64,000 bases of DNA, from contig NC_054081.1 in the NCBI RefSeq assembly GCF_017562075.2, positions 10,293,264 through 10,357,263 of the forward strand, written 5' to 3'. This DNA is from Anopheles merus (Eukaryota; Arthropoda; Insecta; Diptera; Culicidae). The position numbers and the translations under genes are program-made. The stretch's first letter is position 1, and each line of letters starts with the position of its first letter. Shown in pieces: positions 1 through 11,800 of this stretch. The notes beneath the pieces are model-generated. The model was not told the origin of the DNA. It did no database searches and worked only from the letters and a program-made list of their open reading frames with translations.

Positions 1-3000
1 ACTCATGTTCATTTCCCATTACTTCAAAATGAAATCTAACAGACGGCAATAAAACAACGCTTGACGAGCTTCAATGGGTGGACGCCGTCGTCCGACGCTG
101 ACCCCGTACGCTGAACCACCACTGATGATGGGCAGGGTTATCGTAACTGTCATCGTAAAACGTCACTCTGTCGGCTACTAATGTCCATCTGCTGTGCCGG
201 ATTGCACACTATTTGTTTTGCGTACACAGCGTGTCTCACGCGATGCTTTAATGGGCTTATCCTTTCGTGTGCACAATTGGCGAAACTCCCGCTCGAAGCG
301 CTGAGAAGGCACCAGGAGGTGACAATTGGTATGCCGGTTGTTTTTTGTCGTTGTTTTTATTGCTCGCAGAAGCGGGTGGAATAAAACCGGCTCGTAAAAA
401 CGGGAGACATACAAACACACCGGAAAACAAAAACGGTACGGAACCTATCCGCCATTTGTGGCCGCTTTGTTGCCGTGGTCGGCCGAAAGCGAAAGCGTAA
501 GCGGATTTATGATGAGCGCGCGTGGTTCGTGTCACGACGGACTCGCGGATTGAAGAAGAGATTTACAAAACAAATGATTGAATGATCATCAAACTGCAAA
601 AACACAAAAACAAACAACACCTGTGGCTTTCCCCCTTTTCATTGATCAATTTTATTCTTTTCTTTTGATGATTACGCTCTTGCTATATGTGCCTGTTATG
701 CACTCACATACCGCTGGGCGCATAGTAGTTGTGTGAGCGGGTAAGAAGAATCTGTTTAAAGTTTCAACGACCTTTTCTTTTCCCGCGTTCCACCGTTCAA
801 CTGCTCGCTCGAGCATGCAGCTCTTTTCCTTTTCACCCGCGTGACTCCTCGCTACCATCACCAGTACCATTTCACAGTGTGATGCACATTTCCCTCTCGA
901 AAAAAAAAAACAAGGGTGGTCTAAAACAGGTGTTCCGTTCCGACTGGCTAGCGGCCACCCGCCAACCCGCCAACTCATCTGCCTGAAAAACTTTCACTGA
1001 TTTTGAACAACCTGAACGCGCCTGAAGGTCGTCAAACGCAGAAGCGCACGTATCTCGGTTAGTGGCTGTACTCTGTGGTGGTGGTTTACAAGCGCTGCAG
1101 CACCAACTCCCCCCCGTTGCGCTACTATTTTGGGGGTACTGTGTGTGTGTGTGTGCTGTGTGTAATTTAAAGGGCCACTCCTAACGGCTTCTCCATCCAC
1201 ACACACACACACACACACATACACGTGAGCTGCACACGAAACATATCTGCACATCGGAACTGGAATGCACCATCAGATTGGGTTCGGTCGTTCGTTTCCT
1301 GACCGTGAGTGGACAAAGGAGAAATTGAAACAGAAGCTAAAGTTATAGCTGCCTAGGAAAGCGAGTGTGAGAGTTAGCGTTGTTGTTTGCTAGGAAACGT
1401 GTAGGGATCTGAAGGCCGTTGACCAACCGGGCGATGATGCGTTTCGACGGCGAAGCTGCTGCTATCGATGATCACAAAAACACACACACAAAACCGCTGG
1501 AGGGATGATGATGATCATGCTGATCTGCTGACGCGGCCATGGAATGCAAGGCTAGCCGCCTGCCATTGCGCATGTGTCACGACTCTACGAGATTGCATGA
1601 AGAACACGGATGTATCGCAATCTCGTACCTCCGACAGCGAAAGACATATGTATATGGGTACAACTACATACAATGGTAGTAAAACAGTTATTCGTATGAT
1701 GTTTCAACATGTCTTCTACACGAATCTTTCAAACCAATCACCATCACCATCGATGATGGTCTATATCCGGGTCCAGAACTAGGTATCGGAACTGGCTACT
1801 GCCCCCTTGGGAAGGACCGCGTACACAGAGCTATGTTTTATTTCTAATTACCATTTATTGTTCCTGGACCATGGACTATTACAGTCTTTGCGCGCTAAAT
1901 TTTAACTCTAATTCACCTATTTTCGTCTCTAAGGCATAAATTTTTGACTGTAAGTCATTTGCAATATTTACAAAATTTAAAGTAATGTCTGAAACTCTGT
2001 GTTCCAAAGTTATGGAATTGAAGGTAGATAATAATTTAATTGAAAAAATTAAAATATTGAAATTATGATGCCTATATTGGAAGTTTTAATGGCATGATAA
2101 AAGATGATACTCTCTGGTGTACACAATATCTTGAGAATATTTTAAATATGTTAATTAATCATGTTAGGAGCCAACATCTGGCGGCAATGACTCTAATACC
2201 TCCTTCAACTTCTCCAGAAACCAAAGAATAACGAAAAAATTGTCTTCTGCCACACATACGGTCTACCGTAGGTCACATTTGTAATCCAACGACTTTACTA
2301 CAGTTTGCCGAAGCTTTCCGCAGTGAGTTTGAGGCCCTAAACGAAACCATTGGGTTGGGCCACGTGGCCAAAACGCACTTTATCCGCGCACAATTCTACA
2401 AACACTTTTTCTGAAGATTGGCCAGGATAGTGTCGGTACGAACACGTACCGATCGTCTCGATCGGGCGTAATTCTTCTCCTGCATGTCAATTATGTATGC
2501 CTTTTGCCAGCTACCTGTTGTGATTGATATCTTGTATTGCTGTAGGAGATCTGCATCAAAGAGAAGCCTTACGGAGCCATCCTCCGGTTGTATTTTCCAC
2601 CATGCTGTTAGCACTTATTGGACGTCCATTAAATTTTGGAATAATGTCTATCGATTGATGAAACAACTCGTCGAGAGACATGCTCTCCTACGCTGCTTCT
2701 TTCTGGCATCTCGTGGAGAGTTTCCAATCTGTGACAGCAGGACCAGTTTCAGCTGCCATGGACGATTAGGTGTCAACATGCAGAGATGTTAACAGCCGCG
2801 CATTCTCTGTATGCTAATTCCGACACTTGCGAAACGAAGCCGATTGCGTCGGTGGACGAATTAATATTGATGAGTTTTTGAGCCTGTCTCGATGGATGTG
2901 TACCTTACCTGATCTCTTCCTTTAGCGGAACATATATCTTGCACACCCACACACATACAAAGCAGCGTATGTTTGGAACGGTGGACCAATGGGGACGAAT

Positions 3001-3900
3001 CTGAATGCTCCAAACACCTGTGGAGTCGAAATCTTGCCTGCCATCTTCATCCGTGCGGTTTCGGTGCGGTCCCGGGTCGTACGCTTACGGAATATTTCCT
3101 TTGTTACACCTGGGGACTCAATTTCGTTGGCTCTTTGTGTGCTTGTATATATGTGTATGTGTGTGTATACATGGGGTAATTTCGTACGCAAGACACGCCA
3201 AGCGAAACATACACACCCCACTCACATACAATAGCATGTACGCGGATGTGCATAGCTTCAGTGTGTCGCATTCTTCTCTGGCACCTTTTCCCTGCGGGTA
3301 AGACGGCTACGGCTTTCTCTTTCTTTGCATTCCACCACACGAAAATGAAGCGTAAGCGCACCCGTACTGTCTGCCCAAGGGCGCTTAGTTGTGCGATATT
3401 TCGGTGTGTGGATTGCGGATGGATGAGCATTCTACGCAAGGAGATAGCCATAGCCCCCACCGAAGAGCCCTCGCAACGGTTGAATGTCCTTATGACACGG
3501 TACATACTTCCGCCCTATACTTCCTCGTTCGGACGCCTCTTCGAATTGACCACCGCCGGCGGTTTGTCCTTGCCGCCGCCGCCGCTACCCGTGAGTCGCA
3601 TTGATGATTGAGTCTCTGAAGAAGTAGTTGGCTAAAGTCCAGGGTCTGCAGGGTGACTCCAACAACAAAAAAAACATAACAAAGCAAACTTGGTGGTGTT
3701 TGATTTTTGCTTCCAGCTGATTCGGAGCTTAGGAGATGAGCACCGGCCATCCATTCGATGCATCTCTTACAGTCTCCTGGTGCACTCAGGGTCACGTATT
3801 TTGAAGCAGCGTATATGATGCGCAGGTACACTCGAAGTGCTTGAGTCAAAAACATGTTCCGCACTGACTATTGTTGTACCCAGTACCCTGTTCCCCTTGA
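1..3900. other. Non-coding flank, no gene recognised
   Basis: I see no convincing exon here. Open frames are short, overlap on both strands and lack recognisable protein motifs. The stretch holds (GT)n/(AC)n microsatellites at about 1139-1155 and 1199-1220, and an AT-rich patch at about 1840-2160. A 72-codon minus-strand open frame at 2396-2614 has protein-like composition and is discussed in the findings. The upstream exon of the PDSS1 gene could lie in this region, but I could not identify it. A good donor-like site at 1305 (GTGAGT) follows a short ATG frame that would leave the wrong phase for the first recognised PDSS1 exon. Confidence 0.5.
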
Positions 3901-4389
3901 ACCTTGGATGTCTTTTTTCTATAGCTTCCGTCTTTTTTTTTGCGTTGTTCCCCACCGCCAGCCCTGTAGCCACTTCGTGTCATGTATTGTTTTCAAATCT
4001 ATCCTAGGTGTCTGTGATAAATGAAAGCGAAGTGAAGAGCAACATTAATGAACTTGTCAAAAAGCAAGGTAGATAGGGAGTTAGTGGGGGCACTTCACAT
4101 TTCCGATTGTATGAGATGCGTTTATGCCGAGAGTGAGCGTTCTAGCCCCCTCCCACCCACTCGGCCAACCTTGACTCGTTGAGCTCTACCGGCTAGGAGG
4201 TCATTATGAGTGTAACCTCTCGAGGTTTCGACGACGAAGAAGCGTCTTGCACCACGGCGCTACCACTGCTGGACACCGTTGATGAAAACCTTAGCGATGC
4301 TACGGAGCTGATAAAACAGCGTTGCAGCACCAAGTGTCGTGCTAGAACCGGACCATCAGGACTAGTGATGGCTAAAATATGGCCACGAT

Positions 4390-4700
4390 TCGGAGTCGAC
4401 TGAGATTCGACTACGAAAATTTCGGAACGGACTCTGCAAGGTAGGCTTTTCCGGAACCGTTTGGAATCGGCTGGAGTCGTCCAGAATCATTCGGAGTTGT
4501 CCGTAGTCATCGGAGTTGTCTGGAGTCGTCCAGAATCATTCGGAGTTGTCCGTAGTCATCTGGAGTCGTCCGGAGTCGGAGTCATCCGGAGTCGTCCAAA
4601 GTCATCCGAAGTCGGCTGGAGGCATTCGGAGTGAGCTACCTGGAGTGGCCGGTGTAGTCCTGTATAGTCCGGAGTAGATCGGAGTCAGGTGAAGACAACC
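4390..4700. repeat. Degenerate GGAGTCGTC minisatellite
   Basis: About 0.3 kb consists of imperfect repeats of words such as GGAGTCGTC, GGAGTCATC and CGGAGTTGTC, with unit lengths of roughly 9 to 12 bp. Copies have drifted but stay in one orientation. No gene is associated with it, and open frames across it are explained by the low complexity. Confidence 0.75.
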
Positions 4701-5960
4701 AGTGCAATATTTTTGTGGTCAGGCGTTTGATCTCCGAATCCGAGCGGAATTAGTGGTTCCGACTTTGGATTCCGGCTAATAGCCGGTGTCGGATTAGAGT
4801 CGTCCCACTGATCATGGCGACAACCAGAATAAGTGGGACGGGCCCGAATCAGCAAACTGCCTGTTTGCTAAACGGAACCCTCCGGCAACACTCTCCAGCT
4901 GCGAGGTGTTTGGGAGGGACGTGCAGGTTGCATAAAACAGGTTGCACTCGTTTTCACTTTCGTTGCTGCCTCTGGAAGGCGAAGGCGGTTGCGGTATCGT
5001 AATCGTACGGAAGCCGCCAAAGTGTGCGCGGATAGCAGGGCTTGGGCGGTAGTGTGGCGACTGGCGCTATCCGACACCTTGTTTGAATCTTGAAGTAGCG
5101 GGGCTCCCACTGTAACGGTATATTGTAATCAGCTTCTCGCGAAACCGAGCGCCATACTAGAGTGTTGTGTGACGCCTTTACGCCCGTTGGCAACCTGACT
5201 GCCGTGCCCAGCAAGCAGGAAGTACTCAAAATTCTCAATATTATGGATTAGGTTAAGTTTCTCTATTACTGGCTGATGATCCAGGTTGATAAACGTAAGG
5301 CAAACTAGACTAGAGGGAGCCTAGCTATTGTGTTTGCTTAGTGCAACGAAGGCGATTCTCGATGTTGTTTTACTCTTTCGCGAAACGCAAAAGACGCACC
5401 CCATTGATGCCTGCTAACACAGACATATTCTGTGGCCTTTGCCACGCTTCGCTCGGCCGGGGTTTTAATGCGGCAATTCGGTGGTAGCGTACCGGATTGC
5501 ATAAGTCGCACGCAAGAGAGAGGGAGAGAGAGATATATCGTAATAACCTGGTTGATCATCACTTAACCAGGCACTTGAAGCTCGCGCCCCATCTCGACGA
5601 CGGCAGTTTAAGTTGTTTGTACTCATCGGTCGTGTCTGATAGATGAAAATTGCCCGGGACGCCGAAACGCTCAGAAGCAGTTCTTGAGGTCACACGATCT
5701 GTGACGCGTGAATGTTAAGTATACGGTCAAACACGAGCCGTAAGAGCTGTCGGTGGTTGTGAGTGAATGCACCTTGTCCGCTGCACACGCTGTAGGGGTT
5801 TGATGGCGGTGAGACACACATCAAACAGCCTATCGAAAGCAGTATCGGGTTTAGGATATCACGGCCGTAAGTGGTAATAAGAGGTGAGGCCTACTGTACA
5901 CCGGGTGGGATGTCCCAAGAGTTGTAGTCGATCGTTTAAGGGGCCCTCGTAGGAACAGAA
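4701..5960. other. Intergenic DNA, nothing recognised
   Basis: Mixed-composition sequence without a supported exon, RNA gene or clear repeat. A short (GA)n tract lies at about 5514-5532. Confidence 0.4.
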
Positions 5961-5962
5961 TA

Positions 5963-6278
5963 CAGTGAAATCTCCCTAAGGTGAATCTTCAAGAGACCGT
6001 CAGCTTAGAGAGATATTCATGTTGAGGAAAACTAATGAAGGTGTTGCTGTGAAGTATCCAAGAAACCATGTGGAAAACATGACACCCAATATTTTTGAGA
6101 ATTGTCAGCCAAAAATGTATCTTAGTGAATTTCGGCTGCCAAATTGCATATACAGCTTAAACACAGGATGTACACCTGTGAGAGACATTCATCTTGAAGA
6201 GACATAAAATGTATGGAATATGACGGGCCCGTCAAAATGTTTGTCTTAACAGTCTAACATCTTAGAGAGATTTCACTG
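5963..6278. mobile_element. TA-flanked TIR element (MITE, pogo/Tc1-like ends)
   Basis: The first 18 bases, CAGTGAAATCTCCCTAAG, match the reverse complement of the last 18 at 17 of 18 positions. A TA dinucleotide flanks each end (5961-5962 and 6279-6280), as expected for the TA target duplication of Tc1/mariner/pogo transposases. The 316-bp interior has no transposase; its 62-codon open frame resembles no family I know. This is therefore a non-autonomous element. The CAGTGAAA start recalls pogo/Tigger-type termini, but that assignment is inference. Confidence 0.8.
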
Positions 6279-9200
6279 TATTCAATATTCGAAGAATATG
6301 GATTTTCTGCATCTCTTGCTGTACACTACTTACGGATGAAACTATTAGACACAAAACGGCCTCTTGTGAAGTAATTCAATCATAAAAGGGCAAGCGAGAA
6401 ATCACAACTGTCATTCTGTGGAGTGGTGTGGAGAGACTTTGCCATTTCAGTGCAATGGCAAGAAGCTACCAGTTGAATCACCTCGGCAGTGCCCCACCAT
6501 ACGGGATTTACGCAATTCGGACAGGCATCATCGCACACGCAAACATAAATTTTGATCTAATTACTCGATGAAATGGCCCACACATTCGTCCATCATTATG
6601 CGCCCATTAGAAAGCTCATTACAGGTTGAGCCAAAACTGAACCAGGGAGAAAAGTGTGCTGTATCGATCGGCGTGTTCAACCTTTTCGTCGGACCCCGAT
6701 AACCGTCTGTGTTACGCATTCCAGCTTGGGGCATGGTTTGTACATGTGCGGGTATGTGTTTGGACGTTTGCGCTTTTACATTTCTTCGCTACACGCAATT
6801 GTCCGCCGGTGGTTTCAGCCAAACAATCGAAGAGGTTTCGAAAACTCGTCGTGAATCCAATAAGAGACACTTCAAGATTTCTTTCTGCCTTGTCGGCAGA
6901 AGGCATTGTAGGTGGAAGTGTAAGATCAAGGAAATTGAATTATACCAATGTTCCTATCAACTACATAGGATATTCAACCTATTCTTGTTGAGCTGCTAAT
7001 GCTAATAACAATTAGATACTGACAAGGAACTAGTTAAAACAATAAGATCCTCATTGAAATGTATTGAGGAAGTAGGCCTTGATCGCTCTCTAACTCTTCT
7101 GTAACAATTACTCCTTCTATGATTAAAGCCAAAAGGCTGAAATTACACCCTTCCCAGTGGAACAACCGTGGATTTCAGACTGTTAATATGATTTCTGCCT
7201 CCAAACTGTCAAACTCCATACATAAAAAAGCTAGCTAGTATCGTAAAACCCTCAATGCTGGTTGGCTCTTTTTGGAGCCGCCCGTGCCTTTGCGAAACAC
7301 CTTCTGAAATTGGGGCCCCGAAATCGCCGAAAACAAAAAAAAAAGGCCGCTGCCATTTAGCCGATACATTTATTTGACTGTTAATCTCTAGCGAAAGGTA
7401 ATCGCTCCGCTGCTCTGACCGATAATTGGACGTCGGCGCAACTCCTGATTGGGCATAATTTGGCGGTGGTAGGTTTCGCTCATCTGCTGCGCATGCATAA
7501 TGGGCATGGCGAGTAGCGGGCAGTGCCCACTGTAGTAACGCATCAGGCTAATCGTAGCTTCCGCTTCCTTTTCTGTGCGTTTCACCGTCCGTGTCGGTGT
7601 CGATGTTGTTGAAAAATCATATCACTGTTTGACGTCTAGCGCATACACTCGCCATCAATATATCGGTGGGTGTGTGTGTGTGAGAGAGAGAGAAAGACGG
7701 TATGTTCGATTGGAGGCGCTGCTTCATCGCAGCGCTTCTGCGTCCGGCGAACCGTGGACTTTCTCTTTTAAACGGCCAATACCGTTTGGGTGGTTTCGGG
7801 TGGATTGACTTTCCCTTTCCCGCTACTGGAAGCAGAAATGCCGTTGGCTTTCTCGCTCTCTTATCTTGCAAGTCCGACAGACATCACTGGGCACATGGCC
7901 CCGGTCTACACTGGGCTTTCCTATCGTGTTGTGTTAACGGTACAAATCATTCGAAGAATTCGCACGACCACAGACATCGATACATCGGGCGTTTGACTTT
8001 CATTGGATTGGGTAAATATGCGCCCTACGAAACGAAGCTGTCAACTGATATGCTCTGCTTGTTACCGCACTCCGCAACTATTAGCTTAGTCTTGATCAGC
8101 TGATCTTTACTTCACGTGCCCGAGGTTTCGTTTACTTTGGCATAGGATCACTACACTGTGCATGACAATGTAAAACCAAGCTGTTACTCACATCAGATGA
8201 CATTACAGACCTTCTACACAATCACTCATCGTCCCCAAAAAGAGCTGCCTAGTTATAAACCGAGTGAAGATGTCTAGTGATAAACCGTAGTCAAAGGTCC
8301 CAAAATTATAAGCGTACGATATTACGTTCTGAAAGGGAAGCCGTCAATTGCGTCTATTTTATTTACCGCTGTGTCGTCCGCAAAAGGGTGCGGAATCCAG
8401 CTGCAGGCGCTTGCGCGCAGTAATGGCAATGCGTACCAAGCTCGGTGCCTGTTCGTCGAGTGAAAGCGTTAAATTTGGGGACAAACGCAAACTCAGGCAC
8501 AAGCACGCACTGCGCGCGGGGCTTTCGACACAAACCTTTGCGCTAAAGCCGGATTTCAATCCTTTCGCTTGCTTGGGAAGCCAGAGATGCAGAGATGATG
8601 CAATCAAACGCTTCGCTTCGGGATTGATTGTTTCATGATTCGAAAACAAGTTGTCCAAATTGATGGTAGCTGGGCGTCTCTTATACACTTTGATAAGTAT
8701 TTTTGATAAGAATTTTAACAACCTCGGTTAAATAAATGAGAAGAATGAGAGTGCTCACTAATGTTTGCAAACCCCACACGATAGGGCTTATCGGGCATGA
8801 TAGTTTGCGAGAACCCGTGCGATCCACCGGAAACAAGAGGACGAGTTGTCTCCTAAAAAATTGATCTTAAGCGCCGAAGACCCTTCGGTTTTTTTTTTTG
8901 CGGGGATGTAAGTCCTGCCGCTGTTGCTACCAGGTGTACGCAGCGGACTTTTCGCGGCCGCATTAGGCGGCATGTCTCCCTGTCTGACCGAACTCTCTCT
9001 ATCTATCTCTCCCTCTCTCTCTTTCTATCTCTATCTCTCTCTGTCTAAGCTCCATACCGTGGAATGTGGGGTGCTGGCTAGGCGAAAACTGGTGGCTGCG
9101 CACGTAATGAGGCAAGTAGGGCATGCGTTCGCCGCCACATTTGCCACCGTTTGTTTCAACATCGCGTAGGGGAGGGGGGATGGTGACCACGAGACCACCC

Positions 9201-10560
9201 GACCCAGGGCAGCCCTGAGAACAAGAGCAGTGTGTGTGTGTGTGTGGAATCTGCCCCACAGGGCGGCAAACCTGACGCTCCACCGCCTGCAACCTGCACA
9301 ACGATCTCTCGACCTGCGCTTGCTTTTACGCGGAGCAGATCGCGCGCACAAACTGGAAATACTAGTTCGCGCAGACTAAGTCCGTGTGCCGTTTTTGTGC
9401 TCGAGGTCATTTGGAATTTTGTGTTTGGCACTTAGGTTTGGCTAACGCAGTTTGGCCAGCGTTCATACTATTGGAATCAGTTGGACAAGGTTTTCAGCAA
9501 GAATTTCGCAGCATGAAGACTGCGTGTCCTCAGAACTGATATCTTCTGGATTTTATCCATATGGAGCTGTGAGAATACGTTGTTGAAGACGTTGGGTATG
9601 CAACACTTCACTTCAGATAAGTAACAACCATTAGATGTATGCATCTAACGGCGACTTGAAGATGTCTGCGTTGCTGTGGTACCGTTTTGGATATCTTTCT
9701 CTTGTGCTTGTCTTTAGTCGCTGTTATAGGATCTTTGTACGGATCTGTACGACGATTCGAAAGCAAAGAGCAGCTAAGGTTAAAAAAAAACAACCTGAGC
9801 TCCAGGAGTGTGCACTATGGAAGAGGGGAACTGTCGTCTCCCTTAGATGGAACCGTGAACAGTTTGGGATATCTGGACTGGATTTTATAATGTATCCGTC
9901 ATTCGTTCGTTTTAGTGTAGATGTATGCGTGTATCAAGACATTGACGTACAACAGAAAGTGCGCCGGAGGGCACTCGGCAACCACCTACAATATCTGTCA
10001 CCTGACCTGACTTACACTAACAGACCTCCCCCAATACAATCACTCCCCTCCATCACATATGTCCGAATCAAACCTGACGTAGCAAATGGAGGATGTTCTT
10101 TTTCTCTTGTATCTCGTTTTCTTACCCTTTTTCCGTCTCTCGCTCTCTCTCTCTCGGTAATTCCCGTCCAACATCGTATGTGTGTGTGTGTTGTATAGTT
10201 GCTACGTGTTCATTGATCAATCACTTCAGCCAGCCTGCTGCCCGCCCTCTCGGCTTATCGGTAATAGTTGTCGTAACGCGGCTTTGTCCCGCACCTGCAG
10301 CTGCGTGTGAGCTATCTGAAACGCGCGGCCCGAACCTCCTGCGTCGATTACTCAATCGCCGCACGCCATTGTCATTCGACTGGGTGTGTGCATTCGTGTT
10401 TTGCATTTTGGCTCCCACGTTCGTCGTTTGGAATGGAAATGACGGTCAACCGTGCTGAGGGATAGCAACGATCCTTTGTGAGGATGGCGGCATCCCAGGA
10501 CTCTTGATAATCAGCGAGATATTAACTTTGTTGTAGGCTTTGGGCGATTTGGTTTTCATT
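6279..10560. other. Intergenic/upstream DNA, mostly unassigned
   Basis: I find no supported exon. The stretch contains a MITE terminus at about 7186-7256 (listed separately), a GT/GA tract at about 7670-7693, a (CT)n/(TATC)n tract at about 8994-9046, a (GT)n tract at about 9231-9245 and a CT tract at about 10136-10156. The longest open frame, 187 codons starting at 9635, passes through low-complexity sequence and lacks any motif I recognise, so I do not call it. Confidence 0.4.
7186..7256 (-). mobile_element. MITE terminus fragment (GGCGGCTGA...TTTGACAG family)
   Basis: The stretch reads through the words CTGTCAAACTCCATA and AGTATCGTAAAACCCTCA. It aligns by eye with 59735-59795 in the same orientation, and with the reverse complement of 24773-24850. 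It appears to be one end of a dispersed short element; I see no opposite end nearby. Confidence 0.45.
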
Positions 10561-10567
10561 TGTAACG

Positions 10568-10609
10568 ATGTGTCGGGCTAGAACGGCACCGCGAGAGCTT
10601 ATGCTGACG
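10568..10609 (+). CDS. PDSS1: Candidate first coding exon of PDSS1 (tentative)
   Basis: This short stretch runs from an ATG through 14 codons (MCRARTAPRELMLT) to a GTAGGC donor in phase 0, which is the phase needed to join the exon at 11648. The combined N-terminus would be basic, with only one acidic residue in about 30, as expected for a mitochondrial presequence. It would lead to an R-G-Y-S site that fits the R-3 pattern of the mitochondrial processing peptidase. The donor is only moderate. A competing phase-0 ATG frame ends at a GTAATA donor at 10261, and others further upstream cannot be excluded. Treat this as a hypothesis. Confidence 0.2.
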
Positions 10610-11647
10610 GTAGGCAGACACACTAATGTAGATTTATTCCAACAGTTTCGTTAGACGAATAGTGGTTTTCTGCCGTCCCAAGGTTAACTTTCCATATATC
10701 ACAAACAGGGCCCCTCGCAGACGATGCCGCACAAGAAGACGGTACCTAATTATATTCTCTACACCTGAACCTTCCTTCCAACTCCAACAGAGCACTCCGA
10801 ACAACTTGGGCAGGAATGTGGACCCAGAGTCGTGTAAACGAGAGAACGAGGAAGGGAGAAGGGAGTGTTATTAACTAAAATGAAATGATATAAAACTATC
10901 AAACTATCTAGGAGGACGATCTCTCGGCCCTGTCCGGTTTTTGGTTGATTTTATGATACGCTAACGGGCGACCGAAAGCTGCGAGACCTTCATCCACTTC
11001 GAGCTCGGACCTGTTGGCTTTTGGAGCTCAGAATAAGAAACCGAAATAAAAGAGAAGACCTCACCCTTACTGGAGGAGTTTTGGAATTTAGAGGCCCAGC
11101 AGTAAAAGCGATAAGCTGATCTGCCTTTTTGATTTTGAGTATCATTTTATCTTCCCGTCGCACCTGTGGCTCAGCCATATATCGGCTGAGGACGGCTCGT
11201 TTTCCGTGAGAGCGAGCAGGCACGGCACAAGAAACTTGAAATTCTGTCTGTGCTCTCGTGCACTCGGTGTCTACCAAAGGCCCCGAAACGAGTACAGACT
11301 GGTCCGAACGAGCCCGTACGGGAAATGTTTAAAATATAATGAAATTACATTAAGGAAGGAAGTTGGCTCGGAAGAATCGCAGTCCGAACTCGCCTAAAAC
11401 TCGACCGAACTTGCCCGGAATTTGCAAATTCAAATCAGATTTAAAATTCTTTCAGTTCATTTCAGTTCGGATCCAGTAGACCGATTCACGATTTCCACCT
11501 CGAATTATTGATAACTAAATAAGACGTTTGAATGATGTTTAATAGGGCTATGAGAAGGGGTATCTATTGCATAGTGACGACACAAGCACTCTAAAGACAC
11601 GGGCGTAACGTTCTTTTCTCTTTTTTTCTGTTCCCTTTGCTTTTCAG

Positions 11648-11800
11648 AAATGCAGCGCAACTGCGAACCTCCATCCCTGCATGCGGGGATACAGCTCCGT
11701 CCACACACAGCAACCGGCCGGCCCGATACGGGAGTACAACATCGACCCATACATACTGCTGGAGGACGAGCTGAAATATATCTTTGAGGACATTAGGCAG
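11648..11800 (+). CDS. PDSS1: PDSS1 exon a (presequence end and helix A)
   Basis: The exon has 51 codons in phase 0 at both ends. A pyrimidine-rich acceptor ending TTTTCAG precedes it and a GTAAGT donor follows. It encodes the end of the mitochondrial presequence (HPCMRGYSS) and the start of the folded domain (YNIDPYILLEDELKYIFEDIRQ region). The domain start is equivalent to the helix preceding the ELL-SERM segment of other PDSS1 proteins. Confidence 0.9.

Noticed and set aside
9635..10198. 187-codon plus-strand frame
   Set aside because: It ends in CT/GT low-complexity sequence and shows no domain. It could hide an exon of PDSS1, but no convincing donor in the required phase was found within it.
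10093..10260. Alternative first PDSS1 exon starting MFFFSCISF and ending at a GTAATA donor
   Set aside because: It is in the right phase, but it runs through a (CT)n microsatellite and has a weak donor. The 10568 candidate is shorter and more presequence-like, though neither is proven.
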